Assembly: GCA_934464585.1 (NCBI GenBank) | Contig: CAKSJY010000002.1 | Location: 62,001 to 126,000 of the forward strand | Direction: 5' to 3' | DNA: 64,000 nt | Source of the DNA: an uncultured Eubacteriales bacterium | Lineage (GTDB): Bacteria; Bacillota; Clostridia; Oscillospirales; Acutalibacteraceae | Shown here: one piece after another, positions 42,537 to 51,622 of the stretch | Numbering within the stretch: position 1 is the first letter of the stretch | Layout: every line of letters starts with the position of its first letter | The notes under the pieces: model-generated | What the model saw: only the letters and a program-made list of their open reading frames with translations | Database searches by the model: none | What the model was told of the DNA's origin: nothing | Position numbers and translations under genes: made by a program

Positions 42537-43760
42537 ATGAACGGCGAAAATGTAGGTAGGTTGCCCAGATCATATCCCCAAAATAAAGAGAGGCAACAGC
42601 AAAACCGAAAGCCGAAAGCAAAAAAGACAAGAAAGAAATTCAAGGCATTTTCGATACGTTCAGGCCTGGATATGCCCTTCTTCTTTTTAGTACTTACTTT
42701 ATTAGTTATAGGGCTTGTTATGCTTTTTTCGGCAAGTTATCCGTATGCGTATTACAATATGAATGGTAATAGTTACTATTTTATAAAAAACCAGATAGTT
42801 TTTGCTATTATGGGGTTTGTTGCTATGATAGCACTTTCCTATTTAGACTATCATCACTTGCATAAATTTGCATTTCCCTCTTTGGCTGTATCATTTGCTT
42901 TACTTGTTTTGGTTTTGTTTATGCCTGTAGTAAATGGGGTACACAGATGGATTCAATTGGGTTCATTTAGTTTTCAGGCATCTGAGATAACGAAATTTGC
43001 AATTGTTTTGTCGTTTGCTCATATTATATCGATTAATTTTAGGAAAATGTCGACTTTTAAATATGGTATACTTCCGTTTGCAATAATTTTGTTGCCTACA
43101 GTTGTTTTGCTTGCCTTAGAGCCTCATATATCCTGTACGGTTATAGTTGTTTTACTTTCGGCTTTAATGTTGTTTATAGGTGGGGTACAGCTTAAATGGT
43201 TTGGTATGGTTTTGGGGGCTATTTCTGCAGGACTTATATATCTTGTAGTTTTTACAGATAAGCTTACTTATGCTAATGACCGAATTTCAGGCTGGCTTGA
43301 TCCTTTTTCATCAACTTCAGGAGCAGATACCTGGCAGACAAAGCAAGGTCTTTATGCTATTGGTTCAGGAGGACTTTTAGGTGTTGGGCTTGGAAATTCA
43401 AGGCAGAAATATTTATATATTCCAGAACCCCAAAACGATTTTATTTTTTCTGTAGTTTGTGAAGAATTAGGCTTTATAGGCGCATTAATAATATTGATAT
43501 TGTTTGCAATGCTTATATGGAGAGGAATTGTACTTTCTATGAGGGCAAAAGATAAATTTGGAATGCTTTTAGGAATAGGCCTTACTGTTCAGGTTGGATT
43601 GCAGGTTGTTTTAAATATCGCAGTTGTAACAAATACAATACCAAACACAGGAATAAGCTTACCGTTCTTTAGTTATGGTGGCTCGTCATTGATGATGCTT
43701 TTGGCACAGATGGGGATAATTTTGTCTATTTCACGTACATCCAATATTGAAAAAACTTAG
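42537..43760 (+). CDS. ftsW: FtsW peptidoglycan glycosyltransferase
   Basis: A 407-residue SEDS-family protein that polymerises lipid II at the septum with its partner PBP. A basic, Q/N/K-rich cytoplasmic N-terminus of about 40 residues precedes ten membrane helices. Family signatures are seen in NGVHRWIQLGSFSFQASEITKFA, the periplasmic loop with the essential aspartate region (ISGWLDPFSSTSG), and NTGISLPFFSYGGSS near the C-terminus. SpoVE is the sporulation version of the same family. The long basic head is slightly unusual. It lies between mraY and murG. Confidence 0.92.
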   Translation: MNGENVGRLPRSYPQNKERQQQNRKPKAKKTRKKFKAFSIRSGLDMPFFFLVLTLLVIGLVMLFSASYPYAYYNMNGNSYYFIKNQIVFAIMGFVAMIALSYLDYHHLHKFAFPSLAVSFALLVLVLFMPVVNGVHRWIQLGSFSFQASEITKFAIVLSFAHIISINFRKMSTFKYGILPFAIILLPTVVLLALEPHISCTVIVVLLSALMLFIGGVQLKWFGMVLGAISAGLIYLVVFTDKLTYANDRISGWLDPFSSTSGADTWQTKQGLYAIGSGGLLGVGLGNSRQKYLYIPEPQNDFIFSVVCEELGFIGALIILILFAMLIWRGIVLSMRAKDKFGMLLGIGLTVQVGLQVVLNIAVVTNTIPNTGISLPFFSYGGSSLMMLLAQMGIILSISRTSNIEKT

Positions 43761-43772
43761 GGAGATAATTAG

Positions 43773-44888
43773 ATGAGAATAATATTTGCAGGCGGTGGTA
43801 CAGCAGGGCATATAAACCCGGCGTTAGCTGTAGCCGGATATATAAGAGAACACGATAAAAGTGCTAAGATTTTATATGTTGGTGCTGTAGATTCTATGGA
43901 GGAAAAACTTGCTAAAAGAGCAGGATTTGATTTTAAAGGTATTCATATATCCGGCTTTTCAAGAGAGATAAGTATTAGAGGATTAAAGAAAAATCTAATT
44001 ACAGCAAAGAGAATAGTGACTTCAAGTATAGAATCAAAGAAGATAATAAAAGAGTTTAAACCTGATATTTGTATGGGTACGGGCGGCTATGTAAGTGGTC
44101 CTGTGCTTAAGACAGCTCATAGTTTAGGGGTACCTATTATTATACATGAGCAAAATGCTTTCCCGGGTGTAGCAAATAAGATGCTTTCTAAGCGTGCAGA
44201 AAAAGTTATGTTGGCTTCAGAAGAAGCAAGAAAGTATTTTAATGAAAAGTGTGATATTGTATTAACAGGAAATCCAGTGAGAATGCAAATCATAAACGCA
44301 GATAAAAAAATTGCTAGAGAGAAATTGGGCCTTGATTCTCGTCCGGTTGTTTTGTCATTTGGCGGAAGCCTTGGTGCCAGAAAAGTTAATGAAGCGGTTG
44401 CAGACCTAATTGTGGATACCTCTAAAGACGATAGATACCAGCATATTCATGCTTATGGTAAGTATGGAAAATGGTTCAATGATCTATTGATGCAAAAGGG
44501 TGTTGATGTTAAAAAGCATCCAAATCTTGATATAAGAGAATTTATAGACAATATGGATATGTGTCTTGCTGCTGCAGATATAGTTATATGTAGAGCGGGC
44601 GCTATAACCTTAAGTGAGCTTCAGGTTCAAGGAAAGGCCTCTATATTGATTCCTTCTCCAAATGTTGCGGAGAACCATCAGTATCATAATGCTATGTCTA
44701 TGGTGAAAAATAATGCAGCGGAAATATTAGAAGAAAAAGATTTAACAGGTGCAAGCTTAATTGCAAAGGTTGATAAAATATTAAAAAATAAGGATATTTT
44801 AGATAAATTAGAATTAAATGCAAAAAATATGTCTATAGTAAATACAAATGAGAAAATTTATGATATAATTAAAAAGATAGTGGGTTGA
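43773..44888 (+). CDS. murG: MurG, lipid II synthase
   Basis: A 371-residue membrane-associated glycosyltransferase of family GT28 that adds GlcNAc to lipid I to make lipid II. The N-terminal glycine loop GGGTAGHINPALAVA is intact. The second loop GTGGYVSGPVL, the UDP-binding loop SFGGSLGARKVN, and the C-terminal VICRAGAITLSELQV motif are present. The length is normal. The gene begins 12 bases after ftsW, with AGGGAGATAA as ribosome site. It is followed by an 94-base gap that may hold a weak promoter for murA. Confidence 0.95.
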   Translation: MRIIFAGGGTAGHINPALAVAGYIREHDKSAKILYVGAVDSMEEKLAKRAGFDFKGIHISGFSREISIRGLKKNLITAKRIVTSSIESKKIIKEFKPDICMGTGGYVSGPVLKTAHSLGVPIIIHEQNAFPGVANKMLSKRAEKVMLASEEARKYFNEKCDIVLTGNPVRMQIINADKKIAREKLGLDSRPVVLSFGGSLGARKVNEAVADLIVDTSKDDRYQHIHAYGKYGKWFNDLLMQKGVDVKKHPNLDIREFIDNMDMCLAAADIVICRAGAITLSELQVQGKASILIPSPNVAENHQYHNAMSMVKNNAAEILEEKDLTGASLIAKVDKILKNKDILDKLELNAKNMSIVNTNEKIYDIIKKIVG

Positions 44889-44982
44889 TTATCAACTTAT
44901 TATTTCACGACATCTTATTAATTGACATAATATATTAACATAATTGTGTATGTTATTTATGTTTTAAGAAAGGGTGTCTGTG

Positions 44983-46236
44983 ATGTCAAAGCTTTTAATA
45001 GAAGGTCTAAGAAAATTAAACGGGGAAATTGACATACATGGCGCAAAAAATAGTGTGCTCCCCATTTTGGCATCAACAATATTATGTAAAGGCGATTGTA
45101 TAATACATAATTGTCCCGATTTATCAGATGTAGATGTTTCAATCGAAATTCTAGAATATTTGGGAGCATCGGTAAAAAGAGAACAAAATACATTGATTGT
45201 AAATACAGATAACGTTTCGAAGTATGATATACCTGATATGTTAATGAGAGAAATGCGTTCCTCTATTATATTTTTGGGTGCTGTTATTTCCAGATTTAAA
45301 AAGGCAAGGCTATCTTTTCCAGGAGGCTGTGAACTTGGTCCCAGACCAATAGATTTACATTTAAAGGCGCTTAAGAGTATGAATATCTCTATAAAAGAAG
45401 ATCATGGCTTTTTAGATTGTCTTGTTGAAAAGGATATAACAGGAGCGGAGATTAATTTATCATTCCCAAGTGTGGGAGCAACTGAAAATATAATACTTGC
45501 AGCGGCTTGTGCCAATGGAAAAACAGTAATAAATAATGCTGCAAGGGAGCCTGAAATTTGCGATTTAGCTAACTTTTTAAATAAATGTGGTGCTAACATT
45601 CATGGGGCTGGTGAAGGTATTATAATTATATACGGAAAACCATCATTACAGAATTGTGAGCATAGTATTATTCCTGATAGAATAGTAGCTACTACATTTA
45701 TGGCGTCCATTATTGCAACAAGGGGTAAAGGTGTAATAAAAAATATAAACACCGAACATTTAAAGTCTATTATTCCTATTTTCGAGGAAGCAGGGGTAAA
45801 ATTAAACATTTGCGATAGTATGATTGACATTAAGTCGAGTGAAAAAATTTCTCCGGTTAAAATGATTAGAACAATGCCATATCCGGGTTTTCCAACGGAT
45901 GCGCAAGCTCCTATTATGGCAATGCTTGCATTGTCTGACGGCAACAGCATGTTTATAGAAAATATATTCGACAGTCGTTATAAGCATGTAGATGAGCTTA
46001 CAAGGATGGGTGCCAACATAAAGGTGGAAGGTAAAGTGGCAGTTGTAGAAGGAGTAGAGAGGCTATACGGTGCGGTAGTAAACTCGACAGATCTAAGAGG
46101 GGCTGCGTCGTTAGTTGTTGCAGGATTAGCAGCTGATGGAAGAACGATTATAAATGATCTTAAACATATAGACAGAGGATATGAAAAAATAGAAGACAAA
46201 TTAAATTCTATAGGAGCAAAGGTGAAAAGGATCTGA
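44983..46236 (+). CDS. murA: MurA, UDP-GlcNAc enolpyruvyl transferase
   Basis: An enzyme of about 417 residues that makes the first committed precursor of peptidoglycan, from UDP-GlcNAc and phosphoenolpyruvate. The substrate lysine-asparagine pair GAKNSVLPIL (about residues 20-29) and the active cysteine C116 in PGGCELGPRP are present. Cysteine at this place predicts sensitivity to fosfomycin, although the phenotype was not tested. The later motif TMPYPGFPTDAQAP is also intact. The open frame begins at GTG 44974; the ATG at 44983 lies 8 bases after AAAGGG. Firmicutes often have two MurA paralogues, and this is the one in the division cluster. Confidence 0.94.
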   Translation: MSKLLIEGLRKLNGEIDIHGAKNSVLPILASTILCKGDCIIHNCPDLSDVDVSIEILEYLGASVKREQNTLIVNTDNVSKYDIPDMLMREMRSSIIFLGAVISRFKKARLSFPGGCELGPRPIDLHLKALKSMNISIKEDHGFLDCLVEKDITGAEINLSFPSVGATENIILAAACANGKTVINNAAREPEICDLANFLNKCGANIHGAGEGIIIIYGKPSLQNCEHSIIPDRIVATTFMASIIATRGKGVIKNINTEHLKSIIPIFEEAGVKLNICDSMIDIKSSEKISPVKMIRTMPYPGFPTDAQAPIMAMLALSDGNSMFIENIFDSRYKHVDELTRMGANIKVEGKVAVVEGVERLYGAVVNSTDLRGAASLVVAGLAADGRTIINDLKHIDRGYEKIEDKLNSIGAKVKRI

Positions 46237-46240
46237 TTTT

Positions 46241-47047
46241 ATGAAAAAAGAGTTAAAAAAAACAGGAAAAGTAAAGTCGAGAAAAAAAGCGCCTAAGACT
46301 GCATTTACAAGAAAGCTTAGGCTTATAACTTTTTATTTTAGTTTGCTGTTTATTATAGTTTCTATAGGTATAGTTCTGTCTTTAACGGTTTTGTTTAAAA
46401 TTGATAAGGTTGATGTTGATGGAGATACAAGATACGACAAAAACAAGATAATATCTGAGTGTACAATAAAAAAGGGCGAAAACCTTTTGCTTGCAGATTC
46501 TAAAGATTGTAAAGAAAAAGTAGAGAATGAGTTTCCTTATATAGACGAAGTTTGTGTGAATAAGTGTATACCCTCAAAAGTTGTCTTAAAGATTAAGGAA
46601 GCTCAAGTCTTTGGTACGATTGAACTTGAAAACAATAAATATGCTATTATTAGCGACAGCACAAAGGTTCTTGATATAGTAGATACACCACCAGAAGGAT
46701 TTGCAATTATTAAAGGTACGAATATAAAGGACGTAGAGCTGTCGCAGCACTTGCATTTAGATAATGATTACATAAAAAATGAGTTTTTAGATATTACAGC
46801 TGCCTTAAGAAAGTATGACATTACTAATGTTACAGAAATTGATTTAGCCAATGGTCTTAATATTAATTTAATATATGACGGAAGAATAAGAATAATTCTT
46901 GGAAGAAACGATGATATCGACTACAAAGTTCAAACTGCTAATGAGATAATCAAGAACAAGCTTAACTCTACAGAAAGAGGAACTTTAGACCTTTCCGTAA
47001 CTTCTGAGGATGGCCATTCATATTTTATGCCAGAATATGTATCGTAG
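46241..47047 (+). CDS. divIB: FtsQ/DivIB septum protein
   Basis: A 268-residue bitopic membrane protein, placed between murA and ftsZ. A basic head (about residues 1-30) precedes one membrane helix (about 30-52). A POTRA domain follows (FKIDKVDVDGDTRYDKNKI and PYIDEVCVNKCIPSKVVLKIKE), then a beta domain. It holds the septum synthases with FtsL. The sequence is diverged, but the POTRA pattern and context are convincing. It starts 4 bases after the murA stop, so the two genes are coupled. Confidence 0.88.
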   Translation: MKKELKKTGKVKSRKKAPKTAFTRKLRLITFYFSLLFIIVSIGIVLSLTVLFKIDKVDVDGDTRYDKNKIISECTIKKGENLLLADSKDCKEKVENEFPYIDEVCVNKCIPSKVVLKIKEAQVFGTIELENNKYAIISDSTKVLDIVDTPPEGFAIIKGTNIKDVELSQHLHLDNDYIKNEFLDITAALRKYDITNVTEIDLANGLNINLIYDGRIRIILGRNDDIDYKVQTANEIIKNKLNSTERGTLDLSVTSEDGHSYFMPEYVS

Positions 47048-47112
47048 TATTCGTGAATTTTGTATTCACTACACATAAATTGGAGGTTGAAAATATTTGT
47101 TCTATTTGAGTG

Positions 47113-47141
47113 TTGAAATTTGTTTTAAAAAGTGTTAAATT
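47113..47141 (+). promoter_or_regulatory. Candidate promoter of ftsZ
   Basis: TTGAAA (47113-47118), a 17-base spacer and TAAATT (47136-47141) lie in the 143-base gap before the ftsZ start. A small hairpin GTGAAT/ATTCAC sits upstream at 47053-47069. Confidence 0.5.
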
Positions 47142-47190
47142 ACTATTATGTAATTATATTTGGAAAGTAATTAAGTTAGGGGGAAGTCAT

Positions 47191-48348
47191 TTGTCTTTTG
47201 AGTTAGAGAATGACCTTGATAATATAGTACAAATTAAAGTAATAGGTGTCGGCGGTGGTGGCGGTAACGCTGTCGACAGAATGGTAAGCTCCGGTGTTAA
47301 ATGTGTAGAATTTATTTCGGTTAATACTGATAGGCAAGCTTTATTAAGGTCAAAAGCATCGCAAAAAATTCAAATAGGTGAAAAAATCACCCATGGTAAA
47401 GGTGCAGGTTCTAAACCTGAAATAGGTCAAAAATCTGCAGAAGAAAGTAGAGAAGATATAGCCGCAGCTTTAAAGGGAACAGATATGGTGTTCATTACTG
47501 CCGGGATGGGCGGTGGAACAGGTACAGGTGCAGCCCCGGTTGTTGCAGAAATTGCAAAGGAACTTGGAATATTAACAGTTGGTATAGTAACAAAGCCGTT
47601 TTCTTTTGAAGGAAGAAGACGTATGACACAAGCAGAAAATGGTATTGCTCAACTTAGAGAACATGTGGATTCATTGGTTGTTATACCGAATGAAAGATTA
47701 AAATATGCCAGTGAGCAGAGAATAACTTTAGCTAATGCATTTGCTGTTGCTGATGATGTCTTAAGACAAGGTGTACAAAGTATCTCTGACTTAATATTGC
47801 TTCCGGGACTAGTTAACCTAGACTTTGCTGATGTTACAGCCGTAATGAAGGGTGCAGGATACGCACATATGGGTGTTGGACGAGCTACTGGTAAACAAAA
47901 ATCCGAAGATGCTGCTAATATGGCGATTTCCAGCCCATTGCTTGAAACTGCTATTAACGGTGCAAGGGGTGTTATAATAAATATAACATCATCTCCGGAT
48001 ATTGGTCTTGATGAAATCGAAATAGCATCTTCTATGATAGCAGACCAGGCAGATCCTGAAGCTAATATTATTTGGGGTGCAGCATTTGATGAGGCTATGG
48101 ACGATGAGATAAGTGTAACAGTTATTGCGACTGGCTTCGATACTAAAGAGCAGACTCCTACAGAAATGCCTTTAAAAAAAACTGTAGATAAATCTTCAAC
48201 TGATAATAGTACTTTTTCTTATTTAAAATCGGCAGAATCGATGAATGTAAAGACTGAAAATAAGACTACACCTAGTCCGATTACTAATGAAAGTTCATCT
48301 GAAGAAGACACATTTTATGATATAATGTCAATTTTTAATAGAAAATAA
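47191..48348 (+). CDS. ftsZ: FtsZ, tubulin-like division GTPase
   Basis: A division-ring protein of about 385 residues. It has the tubulin signature GMGGGTGTGAAPV, the N-terminal VIGVGGGGGNAVDRM loop, and the T7-loop region around LINLDFADV-like sequence. The core ends near residue 320; a variable linker rich in T, S, E and K follows and ends in YDIMSIFNRK, the expected C-terminal tail that binds partners. The open frame reaches back to 47110, but those residues are unlike FtsZ. The TTG at 47191 lies 6-8 bases after TAGGGGGA and gives MSFELENDLDNIVQIKVIG. No ftsA is next to it, so the tether protein is encoded elsewhere or is SepF. Confidence 0.95.
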   Translation: MSFELENDLDNIVQIKVIGVGGGGGNAVDRMVSSGVKCVEFISVNTDRQALLRSKASQKIQIGEKITHGKGAGSKPEIGQKSAEESREDIAAALKGTDMVFITAGMGGGTGTGAAPVVAEIAKELGILTVGIVTKPFSFEGRRRMTQAENGIAQLREHVDSLVVIPNERLKYASEQRITLANAFAVADDVLRQGVQSISDLILLPGLVNLDFADVTAVMKGAGYAHMGVGRATGKQKSEDAANMAISSPLLETAINGARGVIINITSSPDIGLDEIEIASSMIADQADPEANIIWGAAFDEAMDDEISVTVIATGFDTKEQTPTEMPLKKTVDKSSTDNSTFSYLKSAESMNVKTENKTTPSPITNESSSEEDTFYDIMSIFNRK

Positions 48349-48371
48349 ATTAAATTTAATATTTTTTGCAG

Positions 48372-48404
48372 ACAGCACTGGCGCATAGCTTAGTGCTGTT
48401 TTTG
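48372..48404 (+). terminator. Terminator after ftsZ
   Basis: ACAGCACT and AGTGCTGT form an 8-bp stem around a 12-base loop, followed by TTTTTGC. It ends the division cluster. Confidence 0.75.
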
Positions 48405-48480
48405 CATTATCATTTTTGTTTACTAGTAATCTATGATTAAATGTACGAAGAAATAATGGGATTTTTATTGAAATAATGTG

Positions 48481-48508
48481 TTGATTAATTAAGGGGTTGT
48501 GTTATAAT
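48481..48508 (+). promoter_or_regulatory. Candidate promoter of the 677-residue gene
   Basis: TTGATT (48481-48486) and TATAAT (48503-48508) lie 16 bases apart, about 80 bases before the ATG at 48589. The leader is not related to that of the DUF4157 triplet. Confidence 0.6.
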
Positions 48509-48588
48509 ATAAATTATAAGTAGGTATATGTTATGTTTTTATATGGTTAAAGTGGACGTTATAAATAAATACTTGAGAGGTAGTTATT

Positions 48589-50622
48589 ATGAATGAAAGT
48601 TTAGCTAATAGTAATGCAGAAGAAAAATCAAAAAAAGGGAATACGATATTTAAAAATCCCGGCATCATTGGAAAAACTTCTATGGTAGTAAATGGTACTA
48701 GTGACGCTTTTTCAAGGAAAGAGGAAGACTCTACCACAAATGGAAACAAATATGATGTCGAATCGGAGTTATCAAGAAAACCCTACTACAATTTTAATGC
48801 TTTTCCTATTCAAAATAGAAAGGTTATTGACAAGGTTGCATTCGACATAAATGATAGTGAAGATTTAGTAGAGGAGAAGCTTTCAAAATCTGCTTCTATT
48901 AAAGAACACTTTAAATTTTCAACTTACTTACGATCATCCCGACAAGGGAAAATGTTTGGCAACTTTGCACTAGATCAAGGGGCGTTTTTAGGTTTAGAAT
49001 ATACGGAAGTAAATTTGGATAATAATCAATCTGCAGTTACTGTAGAAAGGAAAGAGTTAAGGGTAAAGCTTGGAAGAAACGGAATTTTTTCTACTTTAGA
49101 GGATGCTTCAAATGATAAAGCAACATCAGGTACGGTTTCTGAAATTGGAGAGCAAGATGTACCTGAATTATTAGATAATATAAAAAACTATACATCTAAT
49201 AATAAAATATACTTCAGGTGGTTTAACAATAGCAATACCTTTGTTAGAAAAATGGCTGAAAGTATAAGCTTGACTAGAGTGGCTGAGCTGCATAGCCCGT
49301 TTACTGCTGGTTCGGCAGCCAATAAAGTTCACAATTATCTCTCTACTGTATCTAGAGATTATTCTGAGGTTGGATTGCAGCAATATCCGGGACAAAATCA
49401 ATTTAGAATTTTTGATAACAGTTATCCTGGCCATATATTAAAAAATCCAATTAATCAGCAAACGAGAAGGGGCGAGGCTGAACGGTTTAATGTACCGAGT
49501 GTATCTACACCGAAATTTTGGGATGAAATGTCTGAAGTTTCTGAGGAGGAGCTTGCCTCTCGATCAAGTAAACCCGGTAGAAAAACTATGGGTTTTGCTG
49601 AAAATGTTGCAGATTTAGAAACAAAACAGGAAACTCCTCTTAGTACATATAACCGTGGGGATGAAGATGAGAAGCAGAGAGAGAAAAAGAAAGAGTTTTA
49701 TGAAAGAATGAAGAGAATTTGGCACATAGATAATGAAAAGGAGAGTATGGAGATTTTTAATTCGGTGGTACCTACTATTGCTTTGCAAGAAAGGACAAGG
49801 GAAAATTATAAGGAATATAAGAAGAATTTTGATAAGAATTTTTCCATGAATGAGTTAATTAAGACTTTGAATTCACAAATATTTAATTATAATAGACTAA
49901 TAGAGATAAAAAGACAACTTAATCGGGACTATAGCCCAAAATTAGAGGCAACTAAATATAATATAATAGATGAATTTATTGATGAAATTGGAACTTTTCT
50001 TGAAGCATCGGCAGATGCTATTGTGAAATATGGAGAAGTATTGACGGATAAGGAAAAAGAGGGATGGCGTGCCGCTTTTGATAAAATGGTTGAAGAAATA
50101 AAACGAAAAGGCATGAATCCAAATGTTATGGAGATAAAAACTGATTTTGAAAAGTATATTCAAAAAGGAAAAGAGATAGAGAGCATGAGGAGTAAAAAAT
50201 ATCGTAAATGGTCAAATTATGAAGAATGCAAAAAAGACTTTTTCGAGGAAAATGGGAATTTTTCTATATCTAGGTTAGAAAAAGAATTTGGTTATCAAAA
50301 GAAAATTTATAAGGACTTATTTAAGAACAATGAGGAATTTAAAAACTTGAATGATACGGATGAGAAAAAAGAAAAATTGAAGTGCTTTATTATCACTGAC
50401 AAGAATGAAATTCTTAACGCTATCGAGGGCCTCGTTATGGCTATACCATGTATTGTTGAAAATTATAAAGAGGAGATAAATGATGAGGAAAAGGCATTAT
50501 GGAAAGATGCCTTTAATGAGCGAATAAATTTAATACAAAACCAAGGATGGGATTTGGAACTTTTAGGGATATCTGACGATTTTAACACTTACTTAGAGGA
50601 TAGTAGAAGAGCAAAGCGATAA
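48589..50622 (+). CDS. Unrecognised 677-residue protein with C-terminal repeat
   Basis: I do not recognise this protein. It has no signal peptide or membrane helix. The N-terminal 80 residues are polar and probably disordered. Residues 110-350 may form one domain; here YFRWFNNSNTFVRKMAE (208-224) resembles the N-C/S-N-T-F-V box around the nucleophile of permuted papain-like enzymes, with serine S215 in place of cysteine. A linker rich in E and K follows. The last 240 residues hold two related helical units (about 440-530 and 582-672), each with a (T/N)D(K/E)EK..W..AF pattern followed by a DF..Y motif. The ribosome site GAGAGG precedes the ATG. It stands alone between the division cluster and infC, flanked by a promoter, and sits 98 bases before the attenuator leader. 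An effector role is possible but unsupported. Confidence 0.6.
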   Translation: MNESLANSNAEEKSKKGNTIFKNPGIIGKTSMVVNGTSDAFSRKEEDSTTNGNKYDVESELSRKPYYNFNAFPIQNRKVIDKVAFDINDSEDLVEEKLSKSASIKEHFKFSTYLRSSRQGKMFGNFALDQGAFLGLEYTEVNLDNNQSAVTVERKELRVKLGRNGIFSTLEDASNDKATSGTVSEIGEQDVPELLDNIKNYTSNNKIYFRWFNNSNTFVRKMAESISLTRVAELHSPFTAGSAANKVHNYLSTVSRDYSEVGLQQYPGQNQFRIFDNSYPGHILKNPINQQTRRGEAERFNVPSVSTPKFWDEMSEVSEEELASRSSKPGRKTMGFAENVADLETKQETPLSTYNRGDEDEKQREKKKEFYERMKRIWHIDNEKESMEIFNSVVPTIALQERTRENYKEYKKNFDKNFSMNELIKTLNSQIFNYNRLIEIKRQLNRDYSPKLEATKYNIIDEFIDEIGTFLEASADAIVKYGEVLTDKEKEGWRAAFDKMVEEIKRKGMNPNVMEIKTDFEKYIQKGKEIESMRSKKYRKWSNYEECKKDFFEENGNFSISRLEKEFGYQKKIYKDLFKNNEEFKNLNDTDEKKEKLKCFIITDKNEILNAIEGLVMAIPCIVENYKEEINDEEKALWKDAFNERINLIQNQGWDLELLGISDDFNTYLEDSRRAKR

Positions 50623-50643
50623 AATAGAAAATGAAAAATAATA

Positions 50644-50672
50644 TTGACAAATAAAGCTAAAGGTGTTAAAAT
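50644..50672 (+). promoter_or_regulatory. Promoter of the infC-rpmI-rplT operon
   Basis: TTGACA (50644-50649), a 17-base spacer and TAAAAT (50667-50672) form a near-consensus promoter, only 22 bases after the preceding stop codon. Confidence 0.85.
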
Positions 50673-50678
50673 ACTAAA

Positions 50679-50807
50679 GTAAAAGTAAAGTAGAACAAAT
50701 TAGTTCTCACCTATGGGGTACCGTCCTGCATGGGTCAATATTTTCAGAATTCTGTTTTTATTGATTGTTATGTGCGGATGGGTGTCTCTATCCGCACTTT
50801 ATTTTTA
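50679..50807 (+). ncRNA. L20-type attenuator leader of infC-rpmI-rplT
   Basis: The leader of about 150 bases ends in an intrinsic terminator: GTGCGGAT (50772-50779) and ATCCGCAC (50790-50797) form an 8-bp stem, followed by TTTATTTTT before the infC ribosome site. Upstream lies a conserved-looking block (GTTCTCACCTATGGGG, 50702-50717). In Firmicutes, ribosomal protein L20 binds such a leader and promotes termination. The family assignment rests on position and terminator layout, because I cannot run a covariance model. Confidence 0.7.
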
Positions 50808-50835
50808 GCTAAAATTAATTTTGGAGGTGCTAACT

Positions 50836-51354
50836 ATTAGCAATAAGGAACTACAGATTAACGAAGAAATCAGAGATAAGGAAGTACGATTAATAGATTC
50901 CGACTCTTCTCAGCTTGGAATTATGTCTTCAAGTCAAGCTTTAAAAAAGGCAATGGAAAAAAATTTAGACTTGGTAAAAATTGCACCAAAAGCAGTTCCA
51001 CCAGTATGTAAAATAATGGATTATGGTAAGTATAGGTTCGAGCAAGCTAAAAAAGAAAGAGAAGCTAAAAAGAACCAACATACAATAAGTATAAAAGAAA
51101 TACGATTGTCTCTTAATATTGATGTGCATGATTTTAATACTAAGTTAAATCAGGCTTCTAAGTTTATAAAGCAAGGCAATAAGGTTAAGCTTTCTATACG
51201 ATTTAGAGGCAGGGAAATGGGTCATCCTGAAATAGGTTATGACATTATGAAAAGATTTGCTGATGAGATTTCTGAAGTGGCTCAAGTAGAAAAGCCTGCT
51301 AAATTGGAAGGACGTACTATGCTGATGTTCCTTACATCCAAAACAAATAATTAA
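50836..51354 (+). CDS. infC: Translation initiation factor IF-3, AUU start
   Basis: Initiation factor IF-3 of about 172 residues, which keeps the ribosomal subunits apart and checks start codons. N-terminal domain NEEIRDKEVRLIDSDSSQLGIMS and C-terminal domain KEIRLSLNIDVHDFNTKLNQA ... VKLSIRFRGREMGHPEIG are both complete. No ATG, GTG or TTG lies at the correct place: TTG 50821 and GTG 50827 fall inside the ribosome site TTGGAGGTG. The codon 8 bases after GGAGG is ATT (50836), which gives (M)SNKELQINEEIR. infC starts with AUU in other bacteria, where IF-3 represses its own weak start. It is first of the infC-rpmI-rplT operon. Confidence 0.95.
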   Translation: MSNKELQINEEIRDKEVRLIDSDSSQLGIMSSSQALKKAMEKNLDLVKIAPKAVPPVCKIMDYGKYRFEQAKKEREAKKNQHTISIKEIRLSLNIDVHDFNTKLNQASKFIKQGNKVKLSIRFRGREMGHPEIGYDIMKRFADEISEVAQVEKPAKLEGRTMLMFLTSKTNN

Positions 51355-51380
51355 TATAATTTTCAAGGAGGAGCAGTAAT

Positions 51381-51578
51381 ATGCCTAAAATTAAAACACA
51401 TAGCGGTGCTAAAAAACGCTTTAAATTATCAAAGAATGGAAAAGTAATCCGTGCACACGCTAATAAGTCACACATATTAAACAAAAAAACAACTAAGCGT
51501 AAAAGAGGTCTTCGTCAAACAACTGTAGCAGACAAAACAAATGTTGCACAAGTTAAGAGATTAATACCTTATAAATAA
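51381..51578 (+). CDS. rpmI: Ribosomal protein bL35
   Basis: A 65-residue basic protein of the large ribosomal subunit. The family start MPKIKTHSGAKKRFKLSKNG and the middle SHILNKKTTKRKRGLR are clear. Length is normal. It lies 26 bases after infC, with the strong ribosome site AAGGAGGAG, and is followed by rplT after 44 bases, the classical order of the operon. Confidence 0.97.
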   Translation: MPKIKTHSGAKKRFKLSKNGKVIRAHANKSHILNKKTTKRKRGLRQTTVADKTNVAQVKRLIPYK

Positions 51579-51622
51579 TAGCTTAATTAAACTTAAAAAT
51601 TACCATCATTGGAGGAATATAA

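Noticed and set aside
44889..44982. A separate promoter for murA (TTGACA at 44922).
   Set aside because: The -35 box is good, but no -10 box lies at 16-18 bases; TATGTT at 21 bases is too far for a firm call.
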